Shown: positions 25,185-33,402 of the stretch, one piece after another
Position numbering within the stretch: the stretch's first letter is position 1
Layout: each line of letters starts with the position of its first letter
DNA from: an uncultured Clostridia bacterium
GTDB taxonomy: Bacteria > Bacillota > Clostridia > Lachnospirales > Anaerotignaceae
Length of the DNA: 56,284 nt
NCBI GenBank assembly: GCA_910587195.1
Contig: CAJUKL010000012.1
Coordinates: 1 to 56,284, forward strand
Direction: 5' to 3'
Notes under the pieces: model-generated
Databases searched by the model: none
The model's input: the letters and a program-made list of their open reading frames with translations, nothing else
Told to the model about the DNA's origin: nothing
Translations under genes and position numbers: made by a program

Positions 25185-25832
25185 TTATGCTTTTAAAAAT
25201 TCCAGCAAAGAACTAGAACCTAATCTTTGTGCACCTAATTGCAAAAATTTTTCTGCTTCTGCTATACTTTTAACGCCGCCAGCCGCTTTTATTTTTATAT
25301 GGTCTGCCACATTTTCAGCAAATAATTGAATATCTTCTGCTGTTGCCCCACCTGTACCAAAACCTGTACTTGTTTTAATAAAATCTGCTTTGGAACGGCT
25401 TACCACTTGACAAAGTATTTTCTTTTCCTGCTGTGTTAAATAACAGGTTTCAATAATCACTTTTAGTATATGATTTCCGCAAGCCTTTTTTACTTCTTTT
25501 ATTTCTTGCTCTATCAAATCAAAAAGTCCATCTTTTACCCACCCCAAGTTAATGACCATATCAATTTCATCTGCACCATTTTGCAAAGCATTTTTTGTTT
25601 CAAATACTTTTGTTTCTGTGGTATGGTATCCATTTGGGAAACCAATCACTGTACAGATAGCAACTTGTCCTTTTACAAATTCTGACGCTGCTTTTACATA
25701 ACTTGGTGGAATACAAACAGATGCTGTTTTTTGTTCTATTCCTTCCTGACAAATTTTTTGTATCTGCTGCCACGTTGCCGTTTGTTTTAAAAGTGTATGG
25801 TCAATGTGGCAAGCAATTTCTTCCTTTTTCAC
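25185..25832 (-). CDS. deoC: Deoxyribose-phosphate aldolase
   Basis: A 215-aa class I aldolase splitting 2-deoxyribose-5-P into glyceraldehyde-3-P and acetaldehyde in deoxynucleoside salvage. Family segments: HIDHTLLKQTAT near residues 10-21, CTVIGFPNGYHTTETKVFE near 60-78, DEIDMVINLG near 87-96, ADFIKTSTGFGTGGAT near 150-165 (Schiff-base Lys) and HIKIKAAGGVKS near 172-183 (proton-relay Lys). The start codon is GTG 25832 with AAAGGAGAG upstream. No deoxynucleoside phosphorylase or kinase gene is next to it here. Confidence 0.95.
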   Translation of the reverse strand: MKKEEIACHIDHTLLKQTATWQQIQKICQEGIEQKTASVCIPPSYVKAASEFVKGQVAICTVIGFPNGYHTTETKVFETKNALQNGADEIDMVINLGWVKDGLFDLIEQEIKEVKKACGNHILKVIIETCYLTQQEKKILCQVVSRSKADFIKTSTGFGTGGATAEDIQLFAENVADHIKIKAAGGVKSIAEAEKFLQLGAQRLGSSSLLEFLKA

Positions 25833-25910
25833 CCTATCTCTCCTTTTCCTCTTTTACCCTATAGTATATCATAAATTTGAAAAAATCACAATGTACCTTT
25901 TTTTGTTTGT

Positions 25911-26178
25911 AGGATAGTCGTATAAAAAATATTGTATATAAAAAAATTTAGAATTTGTTGCGTGTGCGAAAGGTAAGTTTTTGGGCAAGCTTTTTGAAAA
26001 AAGCTTGTGGGTTTGGGCAAAGCCCAAGGTTTTAATACGCTTACAAGCATGTTTTTGAAGTAATTTGGAGGAACTTTTCACAAGTGAAAAAAGTTCCTCC
26101 AGAAACTTTCGACTTTTGTTAAGTTCATATAAACTCAAATGATCATAATTCTTACAAAAAATTTTTATGCGGTTACCC
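25911..26178 (-). repeat. MITE-like dispersed repeat R4 with imperfect inverted ends
   Basis: Fills most of the 450-bp gap between deoC and the next gene. The left end GGATAGTCGTATAAAAAAT and the reverse complement of the right end, GGGTAACCGCATAAAAATT, match imperfectly over about 25 bases. Inside are hairpins H1 (CAAGC/GCTTG stem, 25986-26007), H4 (TTGGGC, 26013, with GCCCAA, 26022) and H6 (GGAGGAACTTTTCAC 26067-26081 with GTGAAAAAAGTTCCTCC 26084-26100). A frame of 89 codons crosses it but has no ribosome binding site and reads as repeat. No target-site duplication is obvious. Confidence 0.7.
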
Positions 26179-26282
26179 TATTCTTTTTGCACAGAAATCA
26201 ATTTTTGTTTGCCATAGGCAATTTAAAGTTTTTTGCATACAAAATAAAAAAATTTATTGACAAACTAAAATTGATACTTTTA

Positions 26283-27551
26283 TTATACCAATTCTTTTAT
26301 TTCCACAATATAATTGTTTTCGATTCTAAACCAAAATAAGCGAGATGCTCCAAAGTTTGCCTTTCCAGCAACATTTTCAAAAGATTTTGTATTGACTACC
26401 TCCATTTTATCCTGATTCCAACAAGTGACAACCGCATCTTTTGCCAATGGATAGGTCATTTGTTTACCATAAGAAGTAACAAAATATCCTTTATCTGTGC
26501 CTCCTCTAGTATCTAAATTCCATTGCTTTCTAATGATTGTAAAAAGCGTTCTACCATAATCATCTTTTGTGCTGTTAATAGTTCCTAAATACCATTTTGC
26601 TCCATTGGCATCCATTGCTGGAAACTGCTGTTCAATCGACCAATTATAAATAATTTTTCCTTTTTCATTCATTTCCCCTGTATAAATGCGAAAACTATCG
26701 GGATTTGTTTTATTTCCTGAAAAACGCAAGTTATAATTTCCATAAAAAGGCGTATAATATTGTCTGTAAAGCTGTGTATATTCTTCTTTATCTTTTTCCT
26801 TTGTCTTTTGAATATATCCTACTGTATCTGGATTGCGAGGATAACGCCGTAACACTTCCTGCAAAGTAAAATCAATAGTTGCAACGTCATCTTTCATTTT
26901 GACATTTTGAATATCAATATTTAACATTTCCATCACATAATAGCTGGAATGTCCCTCCTCAAAAACAGATTGAATATGGTCTAAAAAAAGAGGTAATAAT
27001 TGCCTATCTATTTTTTCTGCTTTTGCAACGGTTACAATGGGTGTATATGCTTTTTCTTTGCCTGAAAATTTTGCATAAATATTATTTTCTGGTAATTCTG
27101 TTTTTTCTTTTTTCCAATCTTTCCAATCATATGCATTTGTGATTCTGCTGCTTTCCACCTTAAAATGATTGTTTTGTTCTTCCATTGCCACATATTCCAC
27201 TTGATAATATTCTTTTCCATTTTTATTTTTTAAGGTGTAAAATATAGTATCACCATTTTCCAATCTAAAATTTACCACTTCCAAGGCTTCATGCAGTTCT
27301 ACATTTTCTGTTTTTCCAGATTGCAACAACAAAAATGTATTTTCGTTTGCTCTTTGGAATTGGTCAGCAAAATAGGTTTTTTTCATATCATCAGACATAT
27401 ATTCCATTCTTTTTTGGCAATCTCCATAACTTTCTGCCCAAACTTTTAATACTTTTTCTTTTTCTTCTTTTTCTGTTTCTTGTCCAAAAACAGCCACATT
27501 ACTTATCATACATATCATTGCCATAAAAATAGGTATTCTATATTTTTTCAT
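26283..27551 (-). CDS. Secreted protein of unknown function
   Basis: I do not recognise this protein of about 422 aa. GTG 27560 is in frame, but GAGGTGA overlaps it; ATG 27551 follows by seven bases. Residues 1-23 (KKYRIPIFMAMICMISNVAVFGQ) form a signal peptide, so it is exported, without a lipobox. The mature protein is rich in Lys, Glu, Tyr and Asn. It shows two stretches that may be related small alpha+beta domains (early KVLKVWAESYGDCQKRMEYMSDDMK; late RLFWFRIENNYIVEIKEL). A phrase such as YGNYNLRFSGNKTNPDSFRIYTGEM suggests beta structure. It is a single-gene unit. Confidence 0.78.
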   Translation of the reverse strand: MKKYRIPIFMAMICMISNVAVFGQETEKEEKEKVLKVWAESYGDCQKRMEYMSDDMKKTYFADQFQRANENTFLLLQSGKTENVELHEALEVVNFRLENGDTIFYTLKNKNGKEYYQVEYVAMEEQNNHFKVESSRITNAYDWKDWKKEKTELPENNIYAKFSGKEKAYTPIVTVAKAEKIDRQLLPLFLDHIQSVFEEGHSSYYVMEMLNIDIQNVKMKDDVATIDFTLQEVLRRYPRNPDTVGYIQKTKEKDKEEYTQLYRQYYTPFYGNYNLRFSGNKTNPDSFRIYTGEMNEKGKIIYNWSIEQQFPAMDANGAKWYLGTINSTKDDYGRTLFTIIRKQWNLDTRGGTDKGYFVTSYGKQMTYPLAKDAVVTCWNQDKMEVVNTKSFENVAGKANFGASRLFWFRIENNYIVEIKELV

Positions 27552-27680
27552 ATTTCTCACCTCATTTTTCTTTTGTCTTTATTTCCTTCTTTTATGATAA
27601 CCTATTCCAATATAGCTTGTCAATATGAACAAAATCTTTCCCCTCTACCCTATTTTTTTTATCTATATGCCATAAAAAAA

Positions 27681-27699
27681 GCAGCGGCTTTGCCGCTGC
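27681..27699 (-). terminator. Terminator of the cmk-plsC-ispH cluster
   Basis: GCAGCGGC (27681-27688), TTT loop, GCCGCTGC (27692-27699); on the minus strand followed by seven T residues. It lies 9 bases past the ispH-S1 stop and is the most GC-rich hairpin in the window. Confidence 0.93.
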
Positions 27700-27707
27700 C
27701 TTATTAT

Positions 27708-29657
27708 TTATTCTTCTGTTTTTTCGGAATCTTCTGCATTTTCTTCAGCTTGTCTTTTGGATAAGCTGATTTTTTTCTGTTCTGCATTTACTTCCAAAAC
27801 TTTTACTTTGATTACTTCTCCTACTTTTAATTCATCTTCTGGTTTTACAACATGTTTATTGGCAATTTGAGAGATGTGTACCAAACCATCTACACCAGCT
27901 TCTAATTCTACAAACACACCAAAAGGCACCATACGCACTACTTTACCTTCTGTAATAGAACCTACAGGATATTTTTCTACAGCCAGACTCCAAGGATTGT
28001 TTGCACTATCTTTTAAAGAAAGGGAAATTTTGCCTTTTTCTTTATCTACATCTAAAATAATAACTTCTACTTCTTGCCCTTCTTTTAATACTTCTTTAGG
28101 ATTGGTAATGCGTCCCCAAGACATTTCAGAAATATGAATCAGACCATCTACGCCACCTAAGTCTACAAATGCACCAAAATCTGTAATTCTGCTTACTGTT
28201 CCTTTTACTTTGGAACCAATTTCTAATTTATCAAATAATGCTGCTTTTTTTTCTGCAATTTCTTTTTCAATCAAGGCTTTTCTTCCGCCAATAAAACGAC
28301 GTTTTACTTTATCTAATTCAATAATATTAAATTCCAATTCTTTTCCTTTAAATACATTTAAGTCTTCAATAAATTTATTTGAAACCTGAGAAGATGGAAT
28401 AAATATTCTGATGCCATTTACCATAGCAATCAAGCCGCCTCTTACAACATCTGTAATTTTTCCAGTAATCACAGTTTTGTTTTGATAAGCTGCTTCTACT
28501 TCTTCCATACCTTTTTGGTCTTCAATGCGTTTTCTGGAAAGTTGAACATTACCATCACCATCATTGACACGCACAACAAATACTTCAATCTCATCTCCAG
28601 GTTGTAATACTTTGCTAGGAAGTACGCTTGCATCTCTGCTATATTCCCCTTTTGGAATAATACCATCAGATTTGTAATTTAAGTTTACAGAAACTTCTTC
28701 ATTAGAAATACTAATTACGGTACCTTTTACAACATCTCCTGTATGAAGTATTGTAAAAGATTCATTTAACATTTGTTCAAAATCTTCTTCCATTCCTCCA
28801 TTATTTTGTACTGCATCGTTGTTTAATGCTTCACTCATTGTACTAATTACCTCCTTAATGATTGCCGGCGGTGTTGATGCACCAGCAGTTATTCCTATTT
28901 TATCATTCTTATCAAAAATATTCAACACTAAATTACAAATTGTTTCAATATAATATGTTTTTTTACAATTTTTACTGCAAATTTCAAATAATTTTTGCGT
29001 ATTCGAGCTATTTTTGTCGCCAATTACTATCATTTTATCCACATTGCGAGATAATGATACCGCTTCTTGCTGTCTTTGTGCCGTAGCAGAACAAATAGTA
29101 TTAAAAACTTCTAATATCAATCCTTTTTGTTGTAATATCTCTAGCATTGTTTGCAATTTTGTTTTTCGAAAAGTGGTTTGTACCACAACTGTATAATTTT
29201 GGTTGACAAAGGGATATTGTTGTGCTTCTTCTATTTCTCCTATTATCACGGCACTGTTTTGGCACCAGCCATTGATGCCTTGTACTTCTGGATGTTTTTT
29301 ATCCCCTATTATTATAATATTTTTTCCTTGCTCATATGCCTTTTGTACAATTTCATGAATCCGTTTGACAAAAGGACAAGTACCATCAATTATTTTAAAA
29401 TTTCTGTGTTCCAATTCCTCATAAATCTGTTTTCCCACACCATGAGAACGTATCATAACAGTACCTTGTTGTATTTTTTGGAAATCTTCAATGACATGAA
29501 CTCCTTTTTTTTCTAAATCCATAATCACTTCTTTATTATGTATTAAAGGTCCATAGGTATAGATTTCTTTCTTTTTACTTTCTTCACAAGCCATATGAAT
29601 GGCTCTATTGACACCAAAACAAAAGCCTGCTGATTTTGCTACCATAATTTCCGCCAT
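27708..29657 (-). CDS. ispH: Fused 4-hydroxy-3-methylbut-2-enyl diphosphate reductase / S1 RNA-binding protein
   Basis: Two proteins in one chain of 649 aa. The N-terminal 285 residues are IspH, the [4Fe-4S] enzyme making IPP/DMAPP, with its three cluster cysteines in AGFCFGV, DGTCPFV and NTICSATAQRQ, plus RSHGVGK. The C-terminal part has four S1 OB-fold repeats (starting near GDVVKGTV, TVITGKITD, GSKVKGTVSRITDFGAFVDL and GSITEGKVVRMVPFGVFVEL), as in ribosomal protein S1. This fusion is known in Clostridia. ATG 29657 is preferred over TTG 29669 because GAGGTTTAAT is its ribosome binding site. It ends a five-gene run with cmk and plsC. Confidence 0.95.
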   Translation of the reverse strand: MAEIMVAKSAGFCFGVNRAIHMACEESKKKEIYTYGPLIHNKEVIMDLEKKGVHVIEDFQKIQQGTVMIRSHGVGKQIYEELEHRNFKIIDGTCPFVKRIHEIVQKAYEQGKNIIIIGDKKHPEVQGINGWCQNSAVIIGEIEEAQQYPFVNQNYTVVVQTTFRKTKLQTMLEILQQKGLILEVFNTICSATAQRQQEAVSLSRNVDKMIVIGDKNSSNTQKLFEICSKNCKKTYYIETICNLVLNIFDKNDKIGITAGASTPPAIIKEVISTMSEALNNDAVQNNGGMEEDFEQMLNESFTILHTGDVVKGTVISISNEEVSVNLNYKSDGIIPKGEYSRDASVLPSKVLQPGDEIEVFVVRVNDGDGNVQLSRKRIEDQKGMEEVEAAYQNKTVITGKITDVVRGGLIAMVNGIRIFIPSSQVSNKFIEDLNVFKGKELEFNIIELDKVKRRFIGGRKALIEKEIAEKKAALFDKLEIGSKVKGTVSRITDFGAFVDLGGVDGLIHISEMSWGRITNPKEVLKEGQEVEVIILDVDKEKGKISLSLKDSANNPWSLAVEKYPVGSITEGKVVRMVPFGVFVELEAGVDGLVHISQIANKHVVKPEDELKVGEVIKVKVLEVNAEQKKISLSKRQAEENAEDSEKTEE

Positions 29658-29658
29658 A

Positions 29659-30243
29659 TTAAACCTCAACTTTCATATCATTAATTTGCTGCATCACAAT
29701 TTCTGTAATTTCATTTAATGTTTCTGTATTAAAGCGTTTCCCTCTATATTCTTCTAAATATAAAGGTTTTCCATAAACAATTTTCATTTTGGAAAAAGGT
29801 TTGCAACTTCCACTAATTGCAACTGGCACAACAGATGCTTTTCCTTTCATGGCAAACAAAGCCACTCCTGCTTTTGCTGCTTTTTCTTCTCCTACCTTCA
29901 CTCTTGTGCCCTGCGCAAACATACCGATTACTTTTTCATCTTTTAGCAATTTTACCGCATTTTTAAATGCTTTCATATCTGCGGTAGACCTATCCACTGG
30001 AAAAGCATATAGCTGACGAATCAACAAACCTAAAAATTTATTTTCAAAAAGCTCTTTTTTTGCCATATAGCAAACGCTTCTTTTGTTATAAATTGCCATA
30101 GTTACAGGGTCAAAATTACTGCTGTGGTTTGCGCAAAGAATTACACCACCTTGTTTTGGTACATTTTCCTGTCCTTCCACACTTATGCGAAATAATATTT
30201 TATAAAGTATTTTTAATGCTACTTTTGCAATTTGATAAAACAT
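29659..30243 (-). CDS. plsC: 1-acyl-sn-glycerol-3-phosphate acyltransferase
   Basis: A 194-aa membrane-associated acyltransferase making phosphatidic acid. Block I is the catalytic CANHSSNFDPVTMAIY near residues 36-51 (H-x4-D). The region KKELFENKFLGLLI follows. Block III appears as FAQGTRVKVGEEKAAKAGVALFA near 113-135 (the usual EGTRS is QGTRV here), then VVPVAISG. It starts ten bases after cmk with AAGGAG and ends one base before ispH starts. Confidence 0.93.
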   Translation of the reverse strand: MFYQIAKVALKILYKILFRISVEGQENVPKQGGVILCANHSSNFDPVTMAIYNKRSVCYMAKKELFENKFLGLLIRQLYAFPVDRSTADMKAFKNAVKLLKDEKVIGMFAQGTRVKVGEEKAAKAGVALFAMKGKASVVPVAISGSCKPFSKMKIVYGKPLYLEEYRGKRFNTETLNEITEIVMQQINDMKVEV

Positions 30244-30253
30244 AAATTTCTCC

Positions 30254-30913
30254 TTATTGAATTTTTATTTTTATGATTTCTAAAATTTTATTTACTACTT
30301 GTTCTATCTCCATAGAAGAAGTATCTAACAAAATAGCATCTTCTGCTTTTTTTAAAGGATTATATTTTCTATTTTTATCATTTTTATCTCTTTCTATGAT
30401 TTCCAATTTTATACGTTCTGCCTGACAACTTGACAAATTCAATTCTTTGCAACGACGTTTTGTTCGTTCTTCTACACTGGCATCTAAATAAATTTTGACA
30501 GAAGCATTAGGCAAAACATTTGTGCCAATATCCCGACCATCCATAATAACAGAATGTCCTTGTGCCAAATTTCTTTGTATTTGCACTAATTTTTTACGAA
30601 CAGAAAAAATGACTGCAACATCAGATGCTGCTTTTCCAACTTCCTGTGTTCTAATTTTTTGGGTTACATTTTTACCATTTAGATATATTTCTTGTTTTCC
30701 CTCCAACAACTCAATTTTCATATCTATTTTTTGCAACATTGTATCTATTTGTTTTTCGTCCTTAAAATCAATGTTGTTTTCCAAGCAATACAAGCCTACT
30801 GTTCGATACATTGCCCCTGTATCAATATATAAAATACCCAATTTTTTAGCAATCTGTTTAGCAACCGTACTTTTTCCAGAACCTGCCGGCCCATCAATGG
30901 CAATACTATACAT
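30254..30913 (-). CDS. cmk: Cytidylate kinase
   Basis: A 219-aa CMP/dCMP kinase. The P-loop is GPAGSGKSTVAKQIAKKLG at about residues 8-26, DTGAMYRTVGLY near 31-42 binds the nucleotide, and MDGRDIGTNVLP near 150-161 and RRCKELN belong to the lid. ATG 30931 is in frame, but GAGGGG lies within that stretch and ATG 30913 follows by six bases, giving the normal Cmk N-terminus MYSIAIDGPAG. It overlaps no neighbour after this correction and follows aroH closely. Confidence 0.95.
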   Translation of the reverse strand: MYSIAIDGPAGSGKSTVAKQIAKKLGILYIDTGAMYRTVGLYCLENNIDFKDEKQIDTMLQKIDMKIELLEGKQEIYLNGKNVTQKIRTQEVGKAASDVAVIFSVRKKLVQIQRNLAQGHSVIMDGRDIGTNVLPNASVKIYLDASVEERTKRRCKELNLSSCQAERIKLEIIERDKNDKNRKYNPLKKAEDAILLDTSSMEIEQVVNKILEIIKIKIQ

Positions 30914-30923
30914 TTTTATCCCC

Positions 30924-31280
30924 TCACTCATTTAAATCTGGTCTTAGTCCTTTTGCACCTTCCAAATAAACATGTTTGACATCTTTTTGCTTTTTTTCTC
31001 CATCACATAAAACTGCGCAACGGATACATTTTTCCAAACTTCCTGCAATATATAATTCTTGTGTACACATCAAAGCTGCTTCTATAATGCCAATTTGTCT
31101 TGCTGCAACGGCTGGATAAACCGCATCTAAATCTTTTGTCATGGTAAATTGTATTTGAATAATATCAGAAATTTCTAAGTCATTATGTTTTATAATAAAT
31201 TCAATCATTTCAGCTGTCGCATTTAAAATTTCATTTTTTTCATTTTGGGTTACAGTTGTTGCACCTCTTACACAAAACAT
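30924..31280 (-). CDS. aroH: Chorismate mutase, AroH type
   Basis: A 118-aa trimeric-type mutase converting chorismate to prephenate. The active-site Arg5 is in FCVRGATTV, the N-terminal motif of the B. subtilis AroH class. TKDLDAVYPAVAARQ near residues 48-62 and the late KHVYLEGAKGLRPDL near 102-116 complete the site. It lies between the FAD oxidoreductase and cmk genes, a placement common in Clostridia. The ribosome binding site GGAGAGG precedes the ATG. Confidence 0.93.
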   Translation of the reverse strand: MFCVRGATTVTQNEKNEILNATAEMIEFIIKHNDLEISDIIQIQFTMTKDLDAVYPAVAARQIGIIEAALMCTQELYIAGSLEKCIRCAVLCDGEKKQKDVKHVYLEGAKGLRPDLNE

Positions 31281-31349
31281 AATTATCCTCTCCTTTTTTC
31301 TAAAATCTTTTTGTACTTTGCCTAAATTAAACTTTTTCTAAATATCCTG

Positions 31350-32573
31350 TTAACTTTCACCTGCCGTATAACCTGTAGAAAAAGCAATTTGCAAATTAAA
31401 GCCTCCTGTATACGCATCTACATCAAGCACTTCTCCTGCAAAATATAATCCTTTTACAATTTTTGACTCCATAGTTGCAGGGTCTATTTCATCTACACAA
31501 ACTCCACCGCAAGTAATCACCGCTTCTTGAAAGCCAGTAGTGCCATAGATACAAACTGTAAAACATTTTATTTGTTTGACAAGTCGTTTTCTTTCTTCTT
31601 TTGTAATATCATGTACTTTTTTGGTAGGCTCTATCTTTGCACATAGAATTACAACAGGAATAATTTTTTGAGGCAATAACTCATCTAGGGCATTTCTAAT
31701 GTTCTTATTGCTATATTTTTGGAAATCTCTTAAAATTCTATTATCTAAAGTTTTTTCTTCCAAAGCCGGTTTTAAATCAATTTCGATGGTATAATTTTCT
31801 TCTTCTAAGTCTTTTATCATATGTCTGCTTGCACTTAATATCATAGGGCCAGATACACCAAAATGAGTAAAAAGCATCTCTCCAAAATCTTTATAAATTA
31901 CTTTTCCAGCTTTATTTTTTACGGCAATCGCACAATTTTTTAAACTTAACCCCATCAATTCCTGACACCATTTTTCCTTTGCCTTTAAAGGGACAAGAGA
32001 AGGATATAATTTTGTAACATGATGTCCTGCTTGTTTTGCCATGGCATAGCCATCTCCTGTGGAGCCTGTTCCAGGATAAGATAATCCTCCTGTACATACA
32101 ATTACTTTTTCCGCAAATACCTTTTTATTTTCTAAAGCAATTCCTTTTACAACTCCATTTTCTATTAAAATATGTTTTACAGTGGTATTCGTGTGTACGA
32201 CAACGCCATTCTTTTTTAAATATCTCTGTAAGGCTCGCGCAACATCACCCGCTTTGTCGCTCATAGGAAACACTCTGTTTCCTCTTTCTGTTTTGGTTTG
32301 CAAACCTAGTTCTTGAAAAAATTGTTTTGTTCTTTCACTATCTAGCCTATAAAAAGCAGAATACATAAAATAGGGATTGCTTGGAATATTGTTTAAATGG
32401 GTATCAATATCGCTATCATTGGTAAGATTACAGCGTCCTTTTCCGGTAATATATATTTTTTTTCCTAAACGGTCATTTTTTTCATATAAATGTACTTGAT
32501 GTCCTTTTTCGGCTGCTCTGCCTGCTGCCATCATACCAGCGGCACCACCACCTACTACAATTACATTTGCCAT
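31350..32573 (-). CDS. FAD-dependent oxidoreductase, BaiN/HI0933 family
   Basis: A 407-aa flavoprotein. The dinucleotide-binding motif VVGGGAAGMMAAGRAAEKGHQVHLYEK fills residues 5-31. GKGRCNLTNDSD near 45-56 is the signature of this family, and TGGLSYPGTGSTGDGYAMA near 140-158 and the C-terminal GLYFAGEVLDVDAYTGGFNLQIAFSTG bind FAD. Members include BaiN and proteins annotated aminoacetone oxidase; the natural substrate here is unknown. Its start overlaps the upstream phosphatase gene by 13 bases. Length is normal. Confidence 0.92.
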   Translation of the reverse strand: MANVIVVGGGAAGMMAAGRAAEKGHQVHLYEKNDRLGKKIYITGKGRCNLTNDSDIDTHLNNIPSNPYFMYSAFYRLDSERTKQFFQELGLQTKTERGNRVFPMSDKAGDVARALQRYLKKNGVVVHTNTTVKHILIENGVVKGIALENKKVFAEKVIVCTGGLSYPGTGSTGDGYAMAKQAGHHVTKLYPSLVPLKAKEKWCQELMGLSLKNCAIAVKNKAGKVIYKDFGEMLFTHFGVSGPMILSASRHMIKDLEEENYTIEIDLKPALEEKTLDNRILRDFQKYSNKNIRNALDELLPQKIIPVVILCAKIEPTKKVHDITKEERKRLVKQIKCFTVCIYGTTGFQEAVITCGGVCVDEIDPATMESKIVKGLYFAGEVLDVDAYTGGFNLQIAFSTGYTAGES

Positions 32574-33217
32574 GTTTTTTCTCCCTGTTCTTCTTCCATT
32601 TCCTCTAGGTGTGCAAAATCATTTAAAGTTAACAGCACAATTTTTCCGCTGTCACTCACATCAACAACACTAATAGCAGTATTACTTAACCATGTTTTTC
32701 TGTAAAATGTTTCATCCATATCCAATAACGCCATAATTAACACCCGTAAAATTCCACCATGTGATACAATAGCAACAGCTTGCCCTTTATGTTTTTCTAA
32801 AAGTTGATAAAATCCTTCTACAGAGCGTTTTTTTACAGATGTAAAAGAACCTTCTCCCGGAAAAGAATACGTAAAAGGGTGTTCATAAAAGTTTGTATAA
32901 TCTTGTCCATATTTTTCCGTCAACTCTTTTACCGTATGTCCTTCCCATTCTCCAAAATTAATTTCTTTAAAGTGTTCATAAGGAATAACCGTTAATCCTT
33001 TTGCTTTTGCAATTCCTTCTGCTGTTTTGACAGCTCTTTGCAAAGGAGAAGAATAAATTGCATCTACTTTTAAAGTTTTATTTTGAAAACGTTTTCCTAA
33101 ATATTCTGCTTGTTTTTCTCCTTTTTCTGATAAAGGAATATCTGTCAGTCCCTGATAAATTCCCCTAGTATTCCATTCTGTTTCACCATGTCTAATTAAA
33201 TAAAATCTTGTTTTCAT
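32561..33217 (-). CDS. Histidine phosphatase (phosphoglycerate mutase-like)
   Basis: A 218-aa protein of the branch-1 histidine phosphatases. The phosphohistidine motif is LIRHGETEWN at about residues 7-16. YSSPLQRAVKTAEGIA near 55-70 has the second arginine, INFGEWEGHTVKEL near 86-99 the acid, and VSHGGILRVL near 151-160 the second histidine. This pattern fits CobC-like or GpmB-like phosphatases rather than true glycolytic phosphoglycerate mutase. It is the first gene of the six-gene run ending with ispH. Confidence 0.9.
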   Translation of the reverse strand: MKTRFYLIRHGETEWNTRGIYQGLTDIPLSEKGEKQAEYLGKRFQNKTLKVDAIYSSPLQRAVKTAEGIAKAKGLTVIPYEHFKEINFGEWEGHTVKELTEKYGQDYTNFYEHPFTYSFPGEGSFTSVKKRSVEGFYQLLEKHKGQAVAIVSHGGILRVLIMALLDMDETFYRKTWLSNTAISVVDVSDSGKIVLLTLNDFAHLEEMEEEQGEKTWQM

Positions 33218-33402
33218 ATCTTTCCCGTCCTATCTTTTATCATTTCTTTTTTATTATAAGCTACTCTATGTTGTGTTTCAATAGAAACCATAAAAATTAC
33301 ATTTTCCCATCTTCCGTATAATTTTATAAAATTTAGTTGAGAAACGCAGCAAAAAAAATTATAATGATAGAAAGATACAGAAAAAAGGAGAAGATAAAAA
33401 AT

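Noticed and set aside
25869..26138. 89-codon open frame on the minus strand as a small gene
   Set aside because: It lies entirely inside repeat R4, has no ribosome binding site, and its phrase SRKFLEELFSLVKS recurs as SRKFLGKLFSLVKS in R5, so it is repeat sequence read as protein.
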